Positions 16,730-26,452 of a DNA stretch of 64,000 nt are shown one piece after another. Position 1 is the stretch's first letter. Every line of letters begins with the position of its first letter. The stretch spans positions 1,302,001 through 1,366,000 of the forward strand of contig NZ_AP027080.1 of NCBI RefSeq assembly GCF_030295405.1, read 5' to 3'. The position numbers and the translations under genes are program-made. This stretch comes from Mesoterricola silvestris (GTDB lineage Bacteria > Acidobacteriota > Holophagae > Holophagales > Holophagaceae). A model generated the notes under the pieces. It ran no database searches. It had not been told where the DNA came from and saw only the letters and a list, made by a program, of their open reading frames with translations.

Positions 16730-17323
16730 ATGCCCAATTCCCGTAACCTCACCGTTCTTGCCCTGGGCTGCGGCCTGGTCCTGGCCGGCGTCGCCTGCAA
16801 GAAGCCCGAACCCCTGAAGGCCCCCGAAGCCCCGAAGGTGGACACCTCCGCCCAGGACGCCGACAAGGCCCGCCAGGAGGCCGAAGCCCGCCGCCGGGCC
16901 GAGGCCGCCCAGAAGGCCGAGAGGGACAAGCTGGAGGCCGCCCGCAAGGCCGAGGCCGAGCAGCAGGAGGCCTTCCGCAAGGCCGCCGACAAGGCCCTCA
17001 CGGACGTGCTGTTCGCCTACGACAAGTCCGGCCTCACCGACGAAGCCAAGACCCAGCTCCAGGGCATCGCGGCCTTCCTGAAGGCCTATCCCAAGGCGGC
17101 CCTCCGCATCGAAGGGAACTGCGACGAGCGGGGCACCGTGGAATACAACCTGGCCCTGGGCGAGCGCCGCAGCAGCGCCGCCAAGGACTACCTGAAGGGC
17201 CTGGGCATCGCCGAGGACCGGCTGTCCACCGTGAGCTACGGCAAGGAGAAGCCGGTGTGCACCGATTCCGTCGAGGCCTGCTGGAGCCGGAACCGCCGGG
17301 ACCACTTCGTCCTCAGGCAGTAG
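16730..17323 (+). CDS. pal: Peptidoglycan-associated lipoprotein Pal
   Basis: This 197-residue protein has a lipoprotein signal with Cys23 (LAGVAC). It is followed by an Ala/Glu/Lys-rich coiled coil (about 36-88) and an OmpA-like peptidoglycan-binding domain with IEGNCDERGTVEYNLALG, the classical Pal motif. It anchors the outer membrane to the cell wall. It lies 80 bp after tolB. The end overlaps the convergent hydrolase gene by 11 bp. Confidence 0.93.
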   Translation: MPNSRNLTVLALGCGLVLAGVACKKPEPLKAPEAPKVDTSAQDADKARQEAEARRRAEAAQKAERDKLEAARKAEAEQQEAFRKAADKALTDVLFAYDKSGLTDEAKTQLQGIAAFLKAYPKAALRIEGNCDERGTVEYNLALGERRSSAAKDYLKGLGIAEDRLSTVSYGKEKPVCTDSVEACWSRNRRDHFVLRQ

Positions 17324-17807
17324 GCACCTCGACCCGCACCGACAGGGCGTTCAGGGCCACGCGGTGCAGGATTTCGCTCACCGTGGCGCAGCAGTCCCCC
17401 AGCACGGTCACCGCATAGGGCTCCGCGGCCCGGGAAAGGGCCGTGTGGGTGACGCAGTTGTGGGTCATCATGCCGGCCAGCTTAAGCCCGGTGGCGCCCA
17501 GGTCCCGCAGCGTCCGGTCCAGGGTCGTGCCGTGGAAGGCGTCCGCGTGGCGCTTCACGATCACCGGCGCGCCGGGGGCGGCGGCCAGGATCCGGGGGTG
17601 GATCCGGGCCCCGGGCGTACCCTCGTTGAAGAAGGGCGAGGGCCCATCCGCGAGGTGCTGGACCAGGATCACCGGGACCCCCTGGGCCCGGGCCTGGCCC
17701 ATGGCCTTCTCCGTGTTGGCCAGGGCGGCCTCGGGGTTCCAGAGGGGGAAGGCCCCCCCGGGGAAGTAGTCGTTCTGGACATCGATGATCACCAGGGCTT
17801 GGGTCAT
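17313..17807 (-). CDS. Isochorismatase-fold cysteine hydrolase, nicotinamidase-like
   Basis: This 164-residue protein has the triad of the family: Asp in IIDVQNDYFPGG, Lys in VIVKRHADAFHGT and Cys in MMTHNCVTHTA. The DVQNDF-type start and the FxGT motif suit nicotinamidase or related amidohydrolases, and the small size suits YcaC/RutB-like hydrolases. The substrate is uncertain. The start has GGGAG upstream. It is divergent from a GlxA-type regulator, which probably controls it. Confidence 0.8.
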   Translation of the reverse strand: MTQALVIIDVQNDYFPGGAFPLWNPEAALANTEKAMGQARAQGVPVILVQHLADGPSPFFNEGTPGARIHPRILAAAPGAPVIVKRHADAFHGTTLDRTLRDLGATGLKLAGMMTHNCVTHTALSRAAEPYAVTVLGDCCATVSEILHRVALNALSVRVEVPTA

Positions 17808-17909
17808 GGGGTTCTCCCGCGGCAGTGGAGCCGGCAGGTTCAAGGTAGGCGGGGGGCGGGCAGGGGTGGAGTGGCGGAACGGACCAATTCCGGGTTATAA
17901 CTGACAATC

Positions 17910-18824
17910 ATGGCGATCCGCATCGGCATCCTGGAGTACCCCGGCGCCCAGGCCTCGGCGGTGCTGGGGCTGAGGGATCTGCTGGACCAGGCGGCCAGGC
18001 TCCACCGGCAGCGGGGCGGGGAGGGTCTGGACACCCGGGTCCTCCAGGGCCTTGGGGAACCGGAGGCGCCCTTGGCGGCGCTGATCCTGCCCCCGGCCCT
18101 GGGCGGGGAACCGGCGGAGGACCCCCTCCGTCAAGCCTGGCTCCTGGCCCGGCATGGGGAGGGCACGCTCCTTTGCTCCGTGTGCATGGGCGGCATGGTG
18201 CTGGCGGAAACGGGGCTCCTGGACGGCCGCCCCGCAACCACCCACTGGGGCCTGCGGGAGCGGTTCGCCCAGCGCTTCCCCCGGGTGCGCCTGGACACCG
18301 ACCGCATCCTCATCGACGACGGCGATCTCCTGACGGCCGGGGGGCTCATGGCCTGGGTGGATCTGGGCCTGAAGCTGGTGAACCGGTTCCTGGGCCCCGA
18401 GGCCATGCTGGCAACCGCCCGGCAGCTCCTGGTGGATCCCGGCGGCCGGGAGCAGCGCTTCTACAGCACCTTCGCGCCGGTCCTCACCCACGGGGACCCG
18501 GCCGTCCTGGCCGTCCAGGCCTGGCTGCAGATCCATTTCGGGGAGAAGGTGGACGCGCCCGCCATGGCCGCTGCGGCCCGCCTGGGGGAGCGCACCTTCC
18601 TGCGCCGCTTTCGCCGGGCCACCGGCCTGCGCCCCACGGACTACCTGCAGCACCTCCGCGTGAGCAAGGCCCGGGAGCTGCTGGAACGCCCGGGCCTGGC
18701 CGTGGACGAGATCGCCTGGCGGGTGGGGTACGGGGACCCCGGGGCCTTCCGGAAGATCTTCCTGCGGCTCATGGGCCTCACCCCCGGGGACTACCGGCGC
18801 CGCTTCGCGGTGGCCGGCCGGTAA
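17910..18824 (+). CDS. GlxA-family AraC regulator with DJ-1/PfpI-like domain
   Basis: This 304-residue protein has an N-terminal DJ-1/PfpI-type domain (about 1-190) with the nucleophile-elbow region LLCSVCMGGMVLAETGLLDG. A C-terminal AraC helix-turn-helix pair follows (about 205-300) with GLRPTDYLQHLRVSKAREL and AWRVGYGDPGAFRKIF. GlxA regulators respond to small metabolites through the first domain. It is divergent from the isochorismatase-fold gene. AT-rich sequence just before the ATG probably holds the promoter. Confidence 0.88.
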   Translation: MAIRIGILEYPGAQASAVLGLRDLLDQAARLHRQRGGEGLDTRVLQGLGEPEAPLAALILPPALGGEPAEDPLRQAWLLARHGEGTLLCSVCMGGMVLAETGLLDGRPATTHWGLRERFAQRFPRVRLDTDRILIDDGDLLTAGGLMAWVDLGLKLVNRFLGPEAMLATARQLLVDPGGREQRFYSTFAPVLTHGDPAVLAVQAWLQIHFGEKVDAPAMAAAARLGERTFLRRFRRATGLRPTDYLQHLRVSKARELLERPGLAVDEIAWRVGYGDPGAFRKIFLRLMGLTPGDYRRRFAVAGR

Positions 18825-18860
18825 GGTGCGTCGGTAAACCGAAGGTGCCTCGGAACCGTG

Positions 18861-18890
18861 ATAAAGGGGCTGCTCCAGGTTAGGTTGAGT
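18861..18890. repeat. Short intergenic repeat, AAGGGGCTGYTCCWGGTT type
   Basis: AAAGGGGCTGCTCCAGGTT lies in the gap between the GlxA-type gene and the end of the ornithine operon. A related sequence, GAAGGGGCTGTTCCTGGTT, lies at 35597-35620 after the sigma-54 activator gene. The function is unknown. It may be part of a 3'-flanking repeat family. Confidence 0.45.
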
Positions 18891-18921
18891 GGATCCCCGT
18901 TCATCCCCATCCCGCCCCTTC

Positions 18922-20286
18922 TCACACCCGGGCCGCGAACTCCCGGTGGAAGGCGCCCAGCTTCTCCACCACCGCGCGGATCTTGTCGGTGGGGGGGAGG
19001 ATGGTGGTGCGGAAGTGGGCGGTGCCCTCGGCCTGTCCGAACCCGGAACCGGGCACCACGCAGATGCCGGTGGCCTCCAGGAGCGCCATGCACCAGGCCT
19101 CGTCATTCACGCCCGGGGGCAGCTCCACGCGGGGGAAGGCGTACATGGCGCCCGCGATGACGTTGCAGGTGATGCCCTCGATGCGGTTGAGGCCCTCGGC
19201 CAGGATGACGGCGCGCTGCTTCATGCTCTCCAGGATGCCGCCGCGCTCCTTCTGGAACAGGGCGTGGGAGGGGGTGCCGGGGCGGGGGGGGTTCACCATG
19301 GCGTAGGTGGCGACCTGGCCGGCCAGGTTGGCGCAGAGGCTCACCGACTGGAGCTTGAGGATCTGGGCCGCCACGTCCGCGGGGACGTTGCGGTGGTCGA
19401 AGTAGCCGCCCCGCACGCCGCACTCGCCCTGGAAGCCCTTGGAGCAGGAGTGGAAGCTGAAGAGGGAGACGTCCTTGATGCCCCGGTCGTGGAGGACCTT
19501 GGCGAAGGAGACGAAGGTGTCGCCGGGGAGGTAGATGTTCTCCTGGTACACCTCGTCGGCCAGCACGGACAGGCCGTGCTTGCGGGCGAATTCCAGGACC
19601 ATGGCGATGTTCGCGGCGTCCAGCACGGCGCCGGTGGGATTGCCGGGGTTGATGACGCAGATGGCCTTGACCCGGGTGCCCTCGGCCTGGGCCTTGGCCA
19701 GGGACGCTTCCAGGAGGGCGGGGTTGAGCCGCCAGTGGTCGGCCTCGTCCAGGCCGTAGGGCACGATCCGACCCTCGTAGAGGGTGATGGTGGCGCTGTA
19801 GAGGGGGTACTGGGGGATGGGGATCATGATGCCGTCGGTGGGGGAGGCGATGAGCAGCTTGAGGATGCTCTGGACGCCCTTGCTGGCCCCGTCCGTGAGG
19901 TAGATGTGGTCGGGGTCCACGGCCGCGCCGTCCCGCGCCTCGATGAACCGGGCCACCGCCTCGCGGATGAAGCGCACGCCCCTGCTTTCGCTGTAGGCCC
20001 CCAGGCCGTGCCGGGTGCCTTCCAGGATGGCCCGGGCGGTGTCCAGCACGTCGGAGGGGAAGACCCCGGGGGCGGCGGTGAGCAGCTCCGGGTACTCGCA
20101 CAGGGCCAGGAGCTGGCGCACGTAGGTGATGGGGCGCTGGCCCAGGGACTGGGGGTTGCCGATGTTGCAGTAGATGACCTCCCGGCCCAGCTTCTCCAGC
20201 TCCTGGGCGCGCGCGACGATGGGTCCGCGCACCGCGTATTCCGTGGCCAGTACGGCCTTCCCCAGGTCCTTGAGTTGCATGGTCAT
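18922..20286 (-). CDS. Alanine-type class I aminotransferase
   Basis: This 454-residue PLP aminotransferase has the PLP lysine in SCSKGFQGECGVRGGY and the motif INPGNPTGAVLD. It belongs to the eukaryote-like alanine aminotransferase branch, with the long N-terminus NIGNPQSLGQRPITYVRQ. It would convert L-alanine plus 2-oxoglutarate to pyruvate and glutamate. As the last gene of the ornithine operon, ten bases after alr, it fits removal of the alanine made by OrtAB and Alr. The ATG at 20286 has GGGAG upstream. Another ATG lies at 20280. Confidence 0.85.
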   Translation of the reverse strand: MTMQLKDLGKAVLATEYAVRGPIVARAQELEKLGREVIYCNIGNPQSLGQRPITYVRQLLALCEYPELLTAAPGVFPSDVLDTARAILEGTRHGLGAYSESRGVRFIREAVARFIEARDGAAVDPDHIYLTDGASKGVQSILKLLIASPTDGIMIPIPQYPLYSATITLYEGRIVPYGLDEADHWRLNPALLEASLAKAQAEGTRVKAICVINPGNPTGAVLDAANIAMVLEFARKHGLSVLADEVYQENIYLPGDTFVSFAKVLHDRGIKDVSLFSFHSCSKGFQGECGVRGGYFDHRNVPADVAAQILKLQSVSLCANLAGQVATYAMVNPPRPGTPSHALFQKERGGILESMKQRAVILAEGLNRIEGITCNVIAGAMYAFPRVELPPGVNDEAWCMALLEATGICVVPGSGFGQAEGTAHFRTTILPPTDKIRAVVEKLGAFHREFAARV

Positions 20287-20296
20287 GGTGGCTCCC

Positions 20297-21433
20297 TCAA
20301 ACGGTTTCGGCGTCGAAGACCCGCTCCACGCGGGCATTGATCTGACAGGTGACTTCGTAGGTGATGGTCCCGAGCACGTCGGCCCACTCCTGGGCCGTGA
20401 TCTCCTCGGCGCCGCTGCGGCCCATGAGCACGACTTCGTCCCCCGGGGCGGCCCCGGCGTCGGGGCCCAGGTCGATCATGCACTGGTCCATGCAGACCCG
20501 GCCGACCACGGGACAGGAGCGGCCCCGCACCAGGGCCCGCCCGCGGTTGGAGAAGAGCCGGTTGAACCCGTCGGCGTAGCCCGCGGGCAGCGTGCCGATC
20601 CAGGTGTCTTGCGGGGCCACCCAGGTGCGGCCGTAGCCGATGCTGGTGCCGGCCGCCACCTTCTTCACGAAGGCCAGGCGGGTGAGGAGGGACATGCCCG
20701 GGTGGAGCGGGATCGTGCGCGGCGTGGTGGCGTCCGGATAGTGGCCGTAGATCATGATGCCGGGCCGGACCATGGAGAGCCAGGCGTCCTCGTGGCCCAG
20801 CACGGCCCCGGAATTGGAGGCGTGCACCAGCTCCGGCATGCGCCCGATGGCCGCGGCCAGGGTCGCCACGGTGCCCCGGAAAAGGGCGATCTCGTCCCGG
20901 GTGTAGGCGATCCCCCCCTCCTCGTCGCTCACCGGGAGGTGGGTCATGACCCCCTCCAGGAGGAGGTCCGGGCACTGCCGTTCGATGAAGAGCGCCAGGG
21001 CCGGCGCCTCCCCGGGGGTGACGCCGATGCGGCCCATGCCGGTGTCGATCTTGAGGTGGACCAGGGCCTTGCGCCCCAGGCCCGCGGCCACCGCCTGGAG
21101 GGCCTCGATGTTGGGCCTTTCGCACACGGCCAGGGCGATGCCGGCGGACACCGCTGCGGCCATCTCCTCCGGGAAGGCGGGGGAGAATTTCAGGATCGGG
21201 AGCTTCAGGCCCGCCTCCCGCAGCTCCAGGCCCTCGGGCACCGTGGCCACGCCCAGCCCGTCCGCGAGGCCCAGCCGCTCCGCCATGCGCGAGACCTCCA
21301 CCGCCCCGTGCCCGTAGGCGTTGGCCTTGACGGCGATGAGGACCTTGCGGTCCGGGCCGACCTGGGCGCGGATCCCTTCCAGGTTCCGGCGGATGTTCCC
21401 GAGATGCACCCGGGCATGGGTCTGATAGAGCAT
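20297..21433 (-). CDS. alr: Alanine racemase
   Basis: This 378-residue protein has the PLP lysine in AVKANAYGHG near the N-terminus, the catalytic tyrosine region GTSIGYGRTW and the conserved VCMDQCMID. It interconverts D- and L-alanine. Besides feeding the cell wall, here it sits between the genes for D-alanine production (OrtAB) and for an alanine aminotransferase. A catabolic role, turning thiolase-derived D-alanine into L-alanine, is therefore likely. It lies 18 bp after orr. Confidence 0.93.
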   Translation of the reverse strand: MLYQTHARVHLGNIRRNLEGIRAQVGPDRKVLIAVKANAYGHGAVEVSRMAERLGLADGLGVATVPEGLELREAGLKLPILKFSPAFPEEMAAAVSAGIALAVCERPNIEALQAVAAGLGRKALVHLKIDTGMGRIGVTPGEAPALALFIERQCPDLLLEGVMTHLPVSDEEGGIAYTRDEIALFRGTVATLAAAIGRMPELVHASNSGAVLGHEDAWLSMVRPGIMIYGHYPDATTPRTIPLHPGMSLLTRLAFVKKVAAGTSIGYGRTWVAPQDTWIGTLPAGYADGFNRLFSNRGRALVRGRSCPVVGRVCMDQCMIDLGPDAGAAPGDEVVLMGRSGAEEITAQEWADVLGTITYEVTCQINARVERVFDAETV

Positions 21434-21451
21434 GGGTTCCCCTCGTCGATT

Positions 21452-22531
21452 CTAGCCCCGGATGACCGCCTTCTGCACGTAGGGCGAGGTGGAAAGGGCC
21501 AGAAGCGCGCTGTAGCTGGGGCTGAAGCCCAGCTCCATGCCAAGTTTCACGGGCGTTTCCGCCTCCTCCACGTCCAGCACCAGGTGGTCGCTGCTGCCGC
21601 CCAGGACGATGATGCCCTTGTCCTCGGGCTGGATGCCGTCCACGGTGACGTCCTGGCGCCCCAGGTTGCAGATGGCCCGCAGGCGCACGCCCCGGTCCTC
21701 GAAGGTCTCGAAGCCGCCGAAGGCGTCCTGGCCCCGCTCCCCCACGGGGATCGAAGGCTTGCGCTCCAGCTCCACCACCTCGGCCACCATGCGGAAGGTG
21801 TCCTGGCGGGTGCCGGGCCAGGGACTGCGGTCCAGGACGTTCCGGCCCAGGACGATGGCCTCCCCGATGCGGAACTGATTGATTTCCTTGGGCATGTGTC
21901 CCGACTCCAGGAGGGGGAGGCTGGCGCTGTTGCCCCCGGAGAGGGTGGCCAGCTCCAGGCCCGTGGCCCTGCGGCAGGCGTCCCGCACCTCGATGAGGGC
22001 GGTCATGTTCTCCACGGAGGGGATCACGCCGCCGTAGCAGGCCAGGTTGCAGCCCAGGCCCGCCACGTGGATGTGGGGCATCCGGCTGGCCTCGCGCACC
22101 ACGCGGATGGCCTGGTCGGGCCAGACGCCCTCCCGCAGGTCGCCCACGTCCACCATGACGATGATGTTGTGGTGGACGTTGTGGAACTGGGCCGCCTCGG
22201 ACAGGAGGCGGATGGTCTCGACGCTGGAATTGAGGGTGGTGTCCGCGCAGCGCACCACGTCCGCGGCGCGGCTGGGGGCGGGGATGCGCAGGAGCATCAG
22301 GGGCAGGGACTGGCCGGTGTTGGCCATGGACATGAGGTTGGCGATGCGGGAATCGGCGATGAGGTCGGCCCCGCCCAGTTCCAGGGCGTGCACCACCGCC
22401 GGATGGGCGCAGGTCACCTTGGTGACGCAGGCCACCTTGGCGCCGTGGGCGTGGCAGCGGCCGATGACGGACCGGGCGTTGGCGGTGATGCGGTCGGGGT
22501 AGATCTCGAGGCGGGGGGTCCGGTAGTACAT
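21452..22531 (-). CDS. orr: Ornithine racemase (PLP)
   Basis: This 359-residue protein of the alanine-racemase N-domain fold has the PLP lysine region AKVACVTKVTCAHP and a late SYSALLALSTSPYV. It matches the Orr family, which makes D-ornithine for the aminomutase. The start ATG at 22531 overlaps the stop of the GlmL-like gene (TGATG), so translation is coupled. The position inside the aminomutase operon strongly supports the call. Confidence 0.87.
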   Translation of the reverse strand: MYYRTPRLEIYPDRITANARSVIGRCHAHGAKVACVTKVTCAHPAVVHALELGGADLIADSRIANLMSMANTGQSLPLMLLRIPAPSRAADVVRCADTTLNSSVETIRLLSEAAQFHNVHHNIIVMVDVGDLREGVWPDQAIRVVREASRMPHIHVAGLGCNLACYGGVIPSVENMTALIEVRDACRRATGLELATLSGGNSASLPLLESGHMPKEINQFRIGEAIVLGRNVLDRSPWPGTRQDTFRMVAEVVELERKPSIPVGERGQDAFGGFETFEDRGVRLRAICNLGRQDVTVDGIQPEDKGIIVLGGSSDHLVLDVEEAETPVKLGMELGFSPSYSALLALSTSPYVQKAVIRG

Positions 22532-23865
22532 CAAGGCTCCGATTCGGCCCAGCGGCGGAAGGTGGTCTTCACGTCGTCCGGGTAGGCCTGGGCCAGGGTG
22601 CCCAGGGCAGAGAAGAGGTAGTCGCGGTCCATGAGGATGCGCGCTTCGGGCGGGGGCAGGAGGTGGGTTCCGGCGCCGGTGCAGATGGCCCGCAGGCATT
22701 CCGCGGCGCCCGGGACCCGGGTGAGGGCGCCGCCGGTGGCCACCACCCACTTCACGGCCGTGAGGTCCTTGCCCTTGACGATCTGCTTGCGGCCCGTGGG
22801 GGTGTAGAGGTCGGTGACGGCCCCCGCGTGGCGGCGGGTGCCCACCTCCACGGCCCGGGCGCAGAGCCAGCGGGTGAGCTCCCGCTCCCGCTCCGTGGCG
22901 GGCAGGGCCTGCAGGTCCAGGAGGCGGTCCCGCCAGGCGTCGGTGCCGCAGGTGTCCATGATGTGGTGGGCGTTGACGTAGACGCCCAGGTCGCCCTCCA
23001 CGGTGCGCTTGGCCCGGGGCTCGGGCTCCACCAGCTTCGGGGCGAACTCCAGGCTGCCGTCGGTGACGGAATGGACGTCGGTGGTGGCGCCCCCCACGTC
23101 GAAGACCAGGCAGTCCCCCATGCCCTCGGCGAAGAGCTCCGCCCCCCGCAGCACCGCGCCGGGCGTGGGCAGGATGCCCCAGCGGGTGAGGCCGGCGAAG
23201 GTCGCCATGCCCGGGGCGTGGATGATGTGGCGGCTGAAGAGATCGTGGATCTGCCGGCGCAGGGGCTGGATGTTGAGGATGTCCACGTCGGGGAAGACGT
23301 TCTCGGCCAGGAGCAGCTCGATGCCGGCCTCCCCGAAGATCTGCCGGATGGGGCGCTGCAGGGCCACGTTGCCGGCGTAGACCACCGGCACCGCCAGGCC
23401 CAGGGCCGCGATGCGCTCCGCGTTGCGCAGGACGATGCCCTTCTCGCCGTAGTCCACGCCCCCTGCCAGGAGGATCATGTTGGGCGCGATCTCCCGGATC
23501 TCCTCCAGGTCGTAGTCGTCCAGGGGCCCCGCCGTCACCTGCTTGACGATGGCCCCGGCCCCCAGGGAGGCCTCCTGGGCGGCCCGGGCCGTCATGCTCT
23601 TGGTGAGGCCGTGCACGGTCATGCGCAGGCCCCCGGCGGCCGAGCTGTTCACGAAGGTCTCGGGCGAACCCACGGGCCTCCCGAAGCGCCCCTCCAGGTC
23701 GGCCACGGCCTCCCGGACCCCGATGCCCACGTCGCCCGCGGCCACGGAGGTGGGCGCGAAGCCCTGGGCCAGGTGCCGGAAACCGTCCCGGCCATCGCGG
23801 GCGAAGCCGTTCACCTTCGTGATCGTGCTTCCCACCTCGATGGTCAGGACCTGGACCGGATCCAC
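22531..23865 (-). CDS. GlmL/MutL-family protein, putative aminomutase helper
   Basis: This 444-residue protein of the actin/hexokinase-like ATPase fold has the phosphate-binding motif IEVGSTITKVNGF at the N-terminus and DVGGATTDVHSV in the middle. GlmL (MutL) proteins accompany B12-dependent mutases such as glutamate mutase and ornithine aminomutase. They are thought to help activate or reload the enzyme, though the exact role is not settled. The start is one base from the end of oraE. Confidence 0.85.
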   Translation of the reverse strand: MDPVQVLTIEVGSTITKVNGFARDGRDGFRHLAQGFAPTSVAAGDVGIGVREAVADLEGRFGRPVGSPETFVNSSAAGGLRMTVHGLTKSMTARAAQEASLGAGAIVKQVTAGPLDDYDLEEIREIAPNMILLAGGVDYGEKGIVLRNAERIAALGLAVPVVYAGNVALQRPIRQIFGEAGIELLLAENVFPDVDILNIQPLRRQIHDLFSRHIIHAPGMATFAGLTRWGILPTPGAVLRGAELFAEGMGDCLVFDVGGATTDVHSVTDGSLEFAPKLVEPEPRAKRTVEGDLGVYVNAHHIMDTCGTDAWRDRLLDLQALPATERERELTRWLCARAVEVGTRRHAGAVTDLYTPTGRKQIVKGKDLTAVKWVVATGGALTRVPGAAECLRAICTGAGTHLLPPPEARILMDRDYLFSALGTLAQAYPDDVKTTFRRWAESEP

Positions 23866-23866
23866 G

Positions 23867-26065
23867 CTACACCACGCCCCGGGCCCGGAGCACCTTGACC
23901 ATGGCGTTCACCACGTGGATGCCCTTGGTGCCGCGCCCGAAGGTGGCGTCCAGGCCCGTCTCGGCGGCCATGTCGCGGTTCACCTGGGTGCCGCCGGCGA
24001 TGAGCACGATGCGGTCCCGGATGCCCTTCTCCCGGCACAGCTCGGCCAGCTTGCGCATCTGGGCGCGGTGCACGTCGTTGTGGCTGATGATGGTGGAGAT
24101 GAGGATGGCCTGGGCCCCGGTCTCGATGGCGGCGTCCACCAGCTTGCCGATGGGCACCGAGGTGCCCAGGTAGGTGTACTTCACGCCGTACTTCTCGATG
24201 CCGCCGTGCTTGATGTCCAGGATCTCCCGGAGGCCGACGCTGTGCTCGTCCTCGCCCACGGTGCCGGCGACGACCCGCAGGCCCGTGGCCTTCACGGCCG
24301 CGCGCAGCACCTCCTCGGGGAGGATGATCTCCTTCTCGGGGATCTTGAGGGAGCTCCGCTCGATGTCGAAGGCCACCTTGCCCTTGACCTCCACGAAGCA
24401 GCCTTCGGAGGGGTGCAGGACCATGGTGTTGATCACCTCGGGGTCGGCCAGGCCCATCTTCCGGGCCATCTCCACGGCGTACACCGGGGCGATGTCCTCG
24501 TTCTCGGGCACGAAGAGCTGGATGAGCACCGTGCCGTCCCCGGCCCACTCGGCCTCGGGCCGGATGAGGCCGCCCTTGCGGTAGGGGCGGGTCTGCTCCA
24601 GGCGGCGGTCGCAGGAATCCTCGGGGTCCAGCTCGTCGATGTAGACGATCTTCTCCGGCACGCAGAGGGTGCAGCCCCGGATGGGGGCGCAGGCCTTGTC
24701 CAGGCCCGCGGGCACGTGGTTGTGGCCGAAATGACTGCACACGGGGGCGAAGTAGTCGGGATCCCGGGGGACCAGGGAGCCCGCGCCCACGCCGCCCTTG
24801 CCGTCCCGGGCGATGCCGTCGCCGTTGCGGTCGGGGTACTTGGCGGAATCCACGAAGAAGCCCTGCTCCACGGCCGCGAAATAGCCGCCCTGTTCCACCA
24901 CCTCCTCCAGGAAGGCCACGGCGCGCTCCTTGAGGTCGCGCACCATGCCGCCCAGGGGGCCCTCGTGGTTGAGGGTGAGGAGCTCCTTGATGCCGTCCAG
25001 GGCGGCCCATGTCTGCTTGACTGTCTGGACGCCGCGGATGTTGTTGTAGTGCCAGGGCACGTTGCGGCCCTCGTCGGGCGTGATGGTGGACTGGATGTCG
25101 GCGCGGGTGAGCATGGAGATGAGGGTGTCCACCGTGTGGGTGCGCACCGCCTCCTCGATGTCGGCCTCGATGTAGCGGGTGTTCTGCTGGGCCCGCATCT
25201 TGAATTCGCTGAAGAAGTCCCGCAGGGCCACGGCGTAGGGCAGGTCGTACCAGAGCTTGGGGGCCGGGGGGGAATTGGGGGGCACGGTGGAGAGGCCGAT
25301 GAGGCTGCGGTCCATGCCCGCGGCCACGGAGAAGGCGCAGTTGATGCCGTGCTGAACCATGAGCTCGGGCATGACCAGCCAGCCCGCCTTGGCGGTGGCG
25401 TTGGCGTTGTGGGCGCCGTCGATCTGGAAGATGCCCGCGCCCGCCATGACGGCCTTGGCCTCGGCGGCGTCCACGAAGGAGCGGTACATGTTCACGTTGC
25501 GGTAGAGGACGTTGTACTGGGGATCCTGGTGGGCGCCGTTGATGCCCTCCTCCGCGAAGAGCACGGCCACTTCGGGGCCCGCCACGCCGGAGACGTAGGA
25601 GTGGAAGTTGATGGGCCGGCCCACCTCCTCCTCGATGAGGTCGCAGGCCTTGCGGCTGGCGCGGATCTGCTTGCGGGTGATGGGTACCCCGCCGATGCCT
25701 TCGGGGGTGCCTTCCAGGAGGCCGTCGATGTGGCTCTGGCCGGTGGTGCGGATGACCATGATGTGGTCCGCCCCGTGCCAGGCCGCCATGCGCATGCGCC
25801 GGATGTCGTCCTCGAAGCGCCCGGAGGCGATCTCCGTGGTGACGACGCAGGAGGGCTGGGGGTCGATGTGGTCGAAGTACTTGGACGCGGGCAGGCCGAT
25901 GGAGTTCTTCAGGGGCGCGGACATGTCCCGGAAGTGGAAGGGGCCCATGTTGACGCCCTCGGTGGGCACGTCGCGCCAGGTCCAGCCCTTGCGGGGGGGG
26001 TGGTAGCCCTCCAGCCCTTCCAGGATGTTCTCGATGTCCAGCTTGGCGTTGGGTTCGAGGCTCAT
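23867..26065 (-). CDS. oraE: D-ornithine 4,5-aminomutase, E (B12/PLP) subunit
   Basis: The protein has 732 residues. It joins a PLP-binding barrel to a C-terminal cobalamin domain, with the base-off motif DxHxxG as DEHSVG (Asp606, His608, Gly611). Lys619, eleven residues later in LDIKHGG, matches the spacing of the PLP lysine in the Clostridium enzyme. With OraS it converts D-ornithine to (2R,4S)-2,4-diaminopentanoate by a radical rearrangement using adenosylcobalamin. It overlaps oraS (ATGA). All key residues are present. Confidence 0.96.
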   Translation of the reverse strand: MSLEPNAKLDIENILEGLEGYHPPRKGWTWRDVPTEGVNMGPFHFRDMSAPLKNSIGLPASKYFDHIDPQPSCVVTTEIASGRFEDDIRRMRMAAWHGADHIMVIRTTGQSHIDGLLEGTPEGIGGVPITRKQIRASRKACDLIEEEVGRPINFHSYVSGVAGPEVAVLFAEEGINGAHQDPQYNVLYRNVNMYRSFVDAAEAKAVMAGAGIFQIDGAHNANATAKAGWLVMPELMVQHGINCAFSVAAGMDRSLIGLSTVPPNSPPAPKLWYDLPYAVALRDFFSEFKMRAQQNTRYIEADIEEAVRTHTVDTLISMLTRADIQSTITPDEGRNVPWHYNNIRGVQTVKQTWAALDGIKELLTLNHEGPLGGMVRDLKERAVAFLEEVVEQGGYFAAVEQGFFVDSAKYPDRNGDGIARDGKGGVGAGSLVPRDPDYFAPVCSHFGHNHVPAGLDKACAPIRGCTLCVPEKIVYIDELDPEDSCDRRLEQTRPYRKGGLIRPEAEWAGDGTVLIQLFVPENEDIAPVYAVEMARKMGLADPEVINTMVLHPSEGCFVEVKGKVAFDIERSSLKIPEKEIILPEEVLRAAVKATGLRVVAGTVGEDEHSVGLREILDIKHGGIEKYGVKYTYLGTSVPIGKLVDAAIETGAQAILISTIISHNDVHRAQMRKLAELCREKGIRDRIVLIAGGTQVNRDMAAETGLDATFGRGTKGIHVVNAMVKVLRARGVV

Positions 26066-26436
26066 GCGTTCACCCCCTTGAAGAGGCCCTTGAGGACGTC
26101 CGCGTTCTCCAGGATCGCCGCGGCGGCGCCGCGCACGTCCTTTCCCGTGCGCTCCGAGACCTTCAGCAGGACGTTGCCCGCGCCCTTGGGCAGGAGCCCG
26201 GCCTCGAAGATCCGGTCCACCACGCCGTGGGAGCTGACGCTGTCCACCCCCATGCGCAGGAGCACGGAGCGCTCGATGGAGGGGCTCGTGTGGGTGCGGG
26301 CCAGCTCCACGATGGGTTCCACCACCTGGTTGCAGAGCTGCCAGAAGCGTTCCTTGAGCTGGGCGTCGCTGAGCCGGGCCAGTTCGGCCTGGCGTCGGGC
26401 GAACCGGTCGTGCCGGGCCTGGGTCTCGTCGGTCAT
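26062..26436 (-). CDS. oraS: D-ornithine 4,5-aminomutase, S subunit
   Basis: This 124-residue protein has the conserved SIERSVLLRMG and GAGNVLLKVSE motifs of OraS. The small subunit stabilises OraE and is needed for activity. The ATG at 26436 has GGAG at proper spacing. An ATG at 26448 would add four residues. It overlaps oraE by 4 bp and lies just after ortB. Confidence 0.93.
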   Translation of the reverse strand: MTDETQARHDRFARRQAELARLSDAQLKERFWQLCNQVVEPIVELARTHTSPSIERSVLLRMGVDSVSSHGVVDRIFEAGLLPKGAGNVLLKVSERTGKDVRGAAAAILENADVLKGLFKGVNA

Positions 26437-26452
26437 CGGGGTCTCCATGGGT